Shown here in pieces: positions 62,595-64,000 of a stretch of DNA of 64,000 bases. The stretch spans positions 1 to 64,000 of the forward strand of contig NZ_SZPQ01000018.1 in the NCBI RefSeq assembly GCF_005217455.1, read 5' to 3'. The stretch comes from Martelella alba (lineage in GTDB: Bacteria; Pseudomonadota; Gammaproteobacteria; Enterobacterales; Enterobacteriaceae). Each line of letters opens with the position of its first letter. Positions within the stretch are counted from its first letter, which is position 1. The notes below the pieces were generated by a model that was not told the origin of the DNA, did no database searches, and worked only from the letters and a program-made list of their open reading frames with translations. A program made the translations under genes and the position numbers.

Positions 62595-62846
62595 AAACGT
62601 AAAACACCTGGAAAATCCCGATTTCGAACGTTTAGGATAACCCGGATTCATGCACCGCGCTGGAAAAAAATGCGGTGGGACCGTAATTTGCGCCAGTAGC
62701 CCCTGGTTGAGGGGCAGAGTCCGTCATGGAAAATAATTTTGTATTATAATTAGTAGGCAAGGCGTCAAAAAGCGGCAATGTAGCGTTTAACGCGTAACGA
62801 CGGAACGGGCGACGGGGAAGATGCGGTTTTATTGTGTAAATACTTA

Positions 62847-62861
62847 TGGTAATCATTCTCA
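62847..62861. promoter_or_regulatory. Fur-like box, distal
   Basis: On the minus strand TGAGAATGATTACCA matches 13 of 15 positions of the 7-1-7 Fur inverted repeat (TGATAATGATTATCA). On the minus strand TTGATT at 62870-62865 could be a -35 element, so the box would cover a promoter directed at the MFS gene, 253 bp downstream. Confidence 0.55.
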
Positions 62862-63176
62862 ATCAAGTAATTTAATTCACTGGGGTCAGCGGTTTACCCG
62901 AAGCGCAGTAGACAAATAGCGGCGGTACATAAGGGTTAATGTTTGCCTGTTATAAAAATAGTTATTTTCGATGGATATTTTCCCGCTGGCGGCCCCGGAA
63001 TTCTGATAATTATTTTGTGGTTTTTATTTTAATTAAACTACTTTAAAATCAATACAGTAAATATTGAAAAAATAGGTCCTGTGCCGGAGCTTAAGGCAAA
63101 TACGCCGCGCATCCGCCATCCTGTCCGGCGTTTCGCGACGGTTACCGCTATTTCCCTGTAAAGGGCAAGGTTGCAG

Positions 63177-63191
63177 TGATATTCCATATCA
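63177..63191. promoter_or_regulatory. Fur-like box upstream of sufA
   Basis: AGTGATAT (63175-63182) and ATATCACT (63186-63193) form a perfect palindrome around TCC. The central 15 bases match 11 of 15 positions of the Fur 7-1-7 consensus. It lies 53 bp before the sufA start, where Fur repression of the suf operon is known in E. coli. IscR, OxyR and IHF sites were not identified with confidence. Confidence 0.5.
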
Positions 63192-63243
63192 CTAACATAG
63201 AGTTCAGGTTATCTCGACTTGTTATCTTGAGAGGTAAAATTTT

Positions 63244-63615
63244 ATGCAAACGGACACCGTGGAGACATTTTCCCTGGAAGACAATGTCTGGCAGGGATTG
63301 ACCCTCAGCGAGGCGGCCGCCAGGCAGATTCGCCGCCTGACGGAGCAAAATGACGGCATGATGGGCCTGCGGCTCGGCGTTAAGCAATCGGGCTGCGCCG
63401 GTTTTGGCTATGTGGTGGAAATGGCGAGGGAACAAGATCGCGGCGATTTGGTCTTTCAGCGCGACGGCGCCAGATTGTATGTCCCGTTACAGGCGATGCC
63501 GTTTATCGACGGCACGGAAGTGGATTTCATTCAAGAAGGCCTGAATCACGTCTTCAAATTCAACAACCCCAAAGCTCAGCATGCCTGCGGATGCGGCGAG
63601 AGCTTTGGCCTTTGA
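63244..63615 (+). CDS. sufA: A-type iron-sulfur carrier SufA
   Basis: Carries Fe-S clusters from the SufBCD scaffold to target proteins under iron limitation or oxidative stress. It has 123 residues, with the three cluster-binding cysteines Cys51 (SGCAGFGY), Cys115 and Cys117 (ACGCGESF). GAGAGGT lies 9-10 nt before the ATG. It is the first gene of the suf operon; sufB starts 13 bp downstream. Confidence 0.96.
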   Translation: MQTDTVETFSLEDNVWQGLTLSEAAARQIRRLTEQNDGMMGLRLGVKQSGCAGFGYVVEMAREQDRGDLVFQRDGARLYVPLQAMPFIDGTEVDFIQEGLNHVFKFNNPKAQHACGCGESFGL

Positions 63616-63628
63616 GCGATGAACCATT

Positions 63629-64000
63629 ATGGCACGAAGCAATATTGAGACTCTAGAGCCTATCAATGCGGCGCCCCAGCCCTGGGTCAGGGATGAGCGC
63701 TATAAAGAAGGCTTCTTTACCCAACTGGTTACCGACGAGCTGGCCCATGGCATCAGCGAAGACGTGGTGCGGGCGATTTCGGCAAAACGCAATGAACCGG
63801 AATGGATGCTGGAGTTTCGCCTGGATGCCTTCCGCGCCTGGCAAAATATGGAAGAGCCGCATTGGCTAAAAGCGCATTACGATAAACTGGATTACAACGC
63901 CTACAGTTACTATTCCGCGCCCTCTTGCGGCAGTTGCGACGATCAGTGCGGATCGCAGCCCGGGGCGGTGCAGCAGCCTGGCGCCCAAGCGTCCGAGGGA
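63629..64000 (+). CDS. sufB: Fe-S scaffold subunit SufB, 5' part
   Basis: SufB is the core of the SufBC2D scaffold on which Fe-S clusters are built. The first 124 codons are present and the frame runs off the window. ATG 63629 opens MARSNIETLEP; the match to E. coli SufB is strong from YKEGFFTQL onward, through VVRAISAKRNEPEWMLEFRL, EEPHWLKAHYD and YSYYSAPSCG. The N-terminal cysteines in SCGSCDDQCGS are characteristic. Confidence 0.95.
   Translation, partial: MARSNIETLEPINAAPQPWVRDERYKEGFFTQLVTDELAHGISEDVVRAISAKRNEPEWMLEFRLDAFRAWQNMEEPHWLKAHYDKLDYNAYSYYSAPSCGSCDDQCGSQPGAVQQPGAQASEG

Larger units (their letters stand above)
62595..63243. promoter_or_regulatory. MFS/sufA divergent intergenic region
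   Basis: About 650 bp of A/T-rich sequence without a supported gene; a 76-codon minus frame from 62862 shows no family resemblance. It contains two Fur-like boxes, an A/T-rich TATTATAATTA stretch at 62742-62752 readable as a -10 on either strand, and a GCCCCT/AGGGGC hairpin at 62699-62715. Confidence 0.45.

Noticed and set aside
62632..62862. 76-codon minus frame that begins at the distal Fur box
   Set aside because: No Shine-Dalgarno, no homology and odd composition; better explained as the leader of the MFS gene. A RyhB-like RNA was considered because of the Fur box, but the sequence lacks the RyhB core and a good terminator.

Overview
The window is a chromosomal segment of a gammaproteobacterium of the order Enterobacterales. 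Gene order and protein sequences follow the 37 to 40 minute part of the Escherichia coli map: ychF-pth, ychH-prs-ispE-lolB, hemA-prfA-prmC-sirB1-kdsA, chaABC, spy, osmE, katE, ydjM, hxpB-yniB-yniA-pfkB, thrS-infC-rpmI-rplT-pheM-pheST-ihfA, btuCED-nlpC, selO, aroH-ppsR/ppsA, rprA, ydiK/ydiJ-menI, sufAB. A KduI/KduD/KdgF pectin-catabolism cluster and several losses or moves (sirB2, hemP/ydiE and ydiV absent; dauA beside chaA instead of prs) fit a Pectobacteriaceae or Sodalis-like lineage better than Escherichia. The genus is an inference and is not proven by the window.

Left edge (1-1.9 kb): AT-richer accessory DNA with the terminus of an IS3-family (IS629-like) element, a short interrupted remnant, and a P4-type tyrosine integrase directly downstream of ychF in the same orientation. 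This is the anchor of an integrated island whose body lies to the left of the window. From 1.9 to 18.3 kb is core genome (translation, PRPP, isoprenoid, heme and Kdo synthesis, ion transport), interrupted by a MarR-GNAT fusion gene with a perfect palindromic operator and by a possible small RNA next to pth.

18.3-23.3 kb is the most accessory-looking stretch. It has an acyltransferase-3 membrane protein and an AT-rich, single-module A-T-R enzyme (adenylation, carrier protein, thioester reductase) with no other biosynthetic genes beside it. 23.3-34.6 kb holds envelope and general stress genes (spy with a BaeR-like box, osmE, katE, LexA-boxed ydjM), the hexuronate cluster around a KdgR-like operator, and sugar-phosphate enzymes. 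34.6-37.5 kb holds two very small predicted membrane proteins, an orphan protein and a Rob-like regulator.

37.9-45.1 kb is the classic translation block with its known control devices: a tRNA-mimic thrS operator, an AUU start for infC, and a PheM attenuator. It is followed by an unrecognised secreted protein with W-D-G repeats and a histidine-rich tail in front of the vitamin B12 import genes. 49-64 kb is nlpC, selO, aroH, ppsR/ppsA (Cra half-site), the small RNA RprA with an RcsB box, ydiK, ydiJ-menI, an MFS exporter, and the start of the suf iron-sulfur operon. Two Fur-like boxes lie in the last intergenic region.

All calls are from reading the sequence and from memory of the families; no database search was run.
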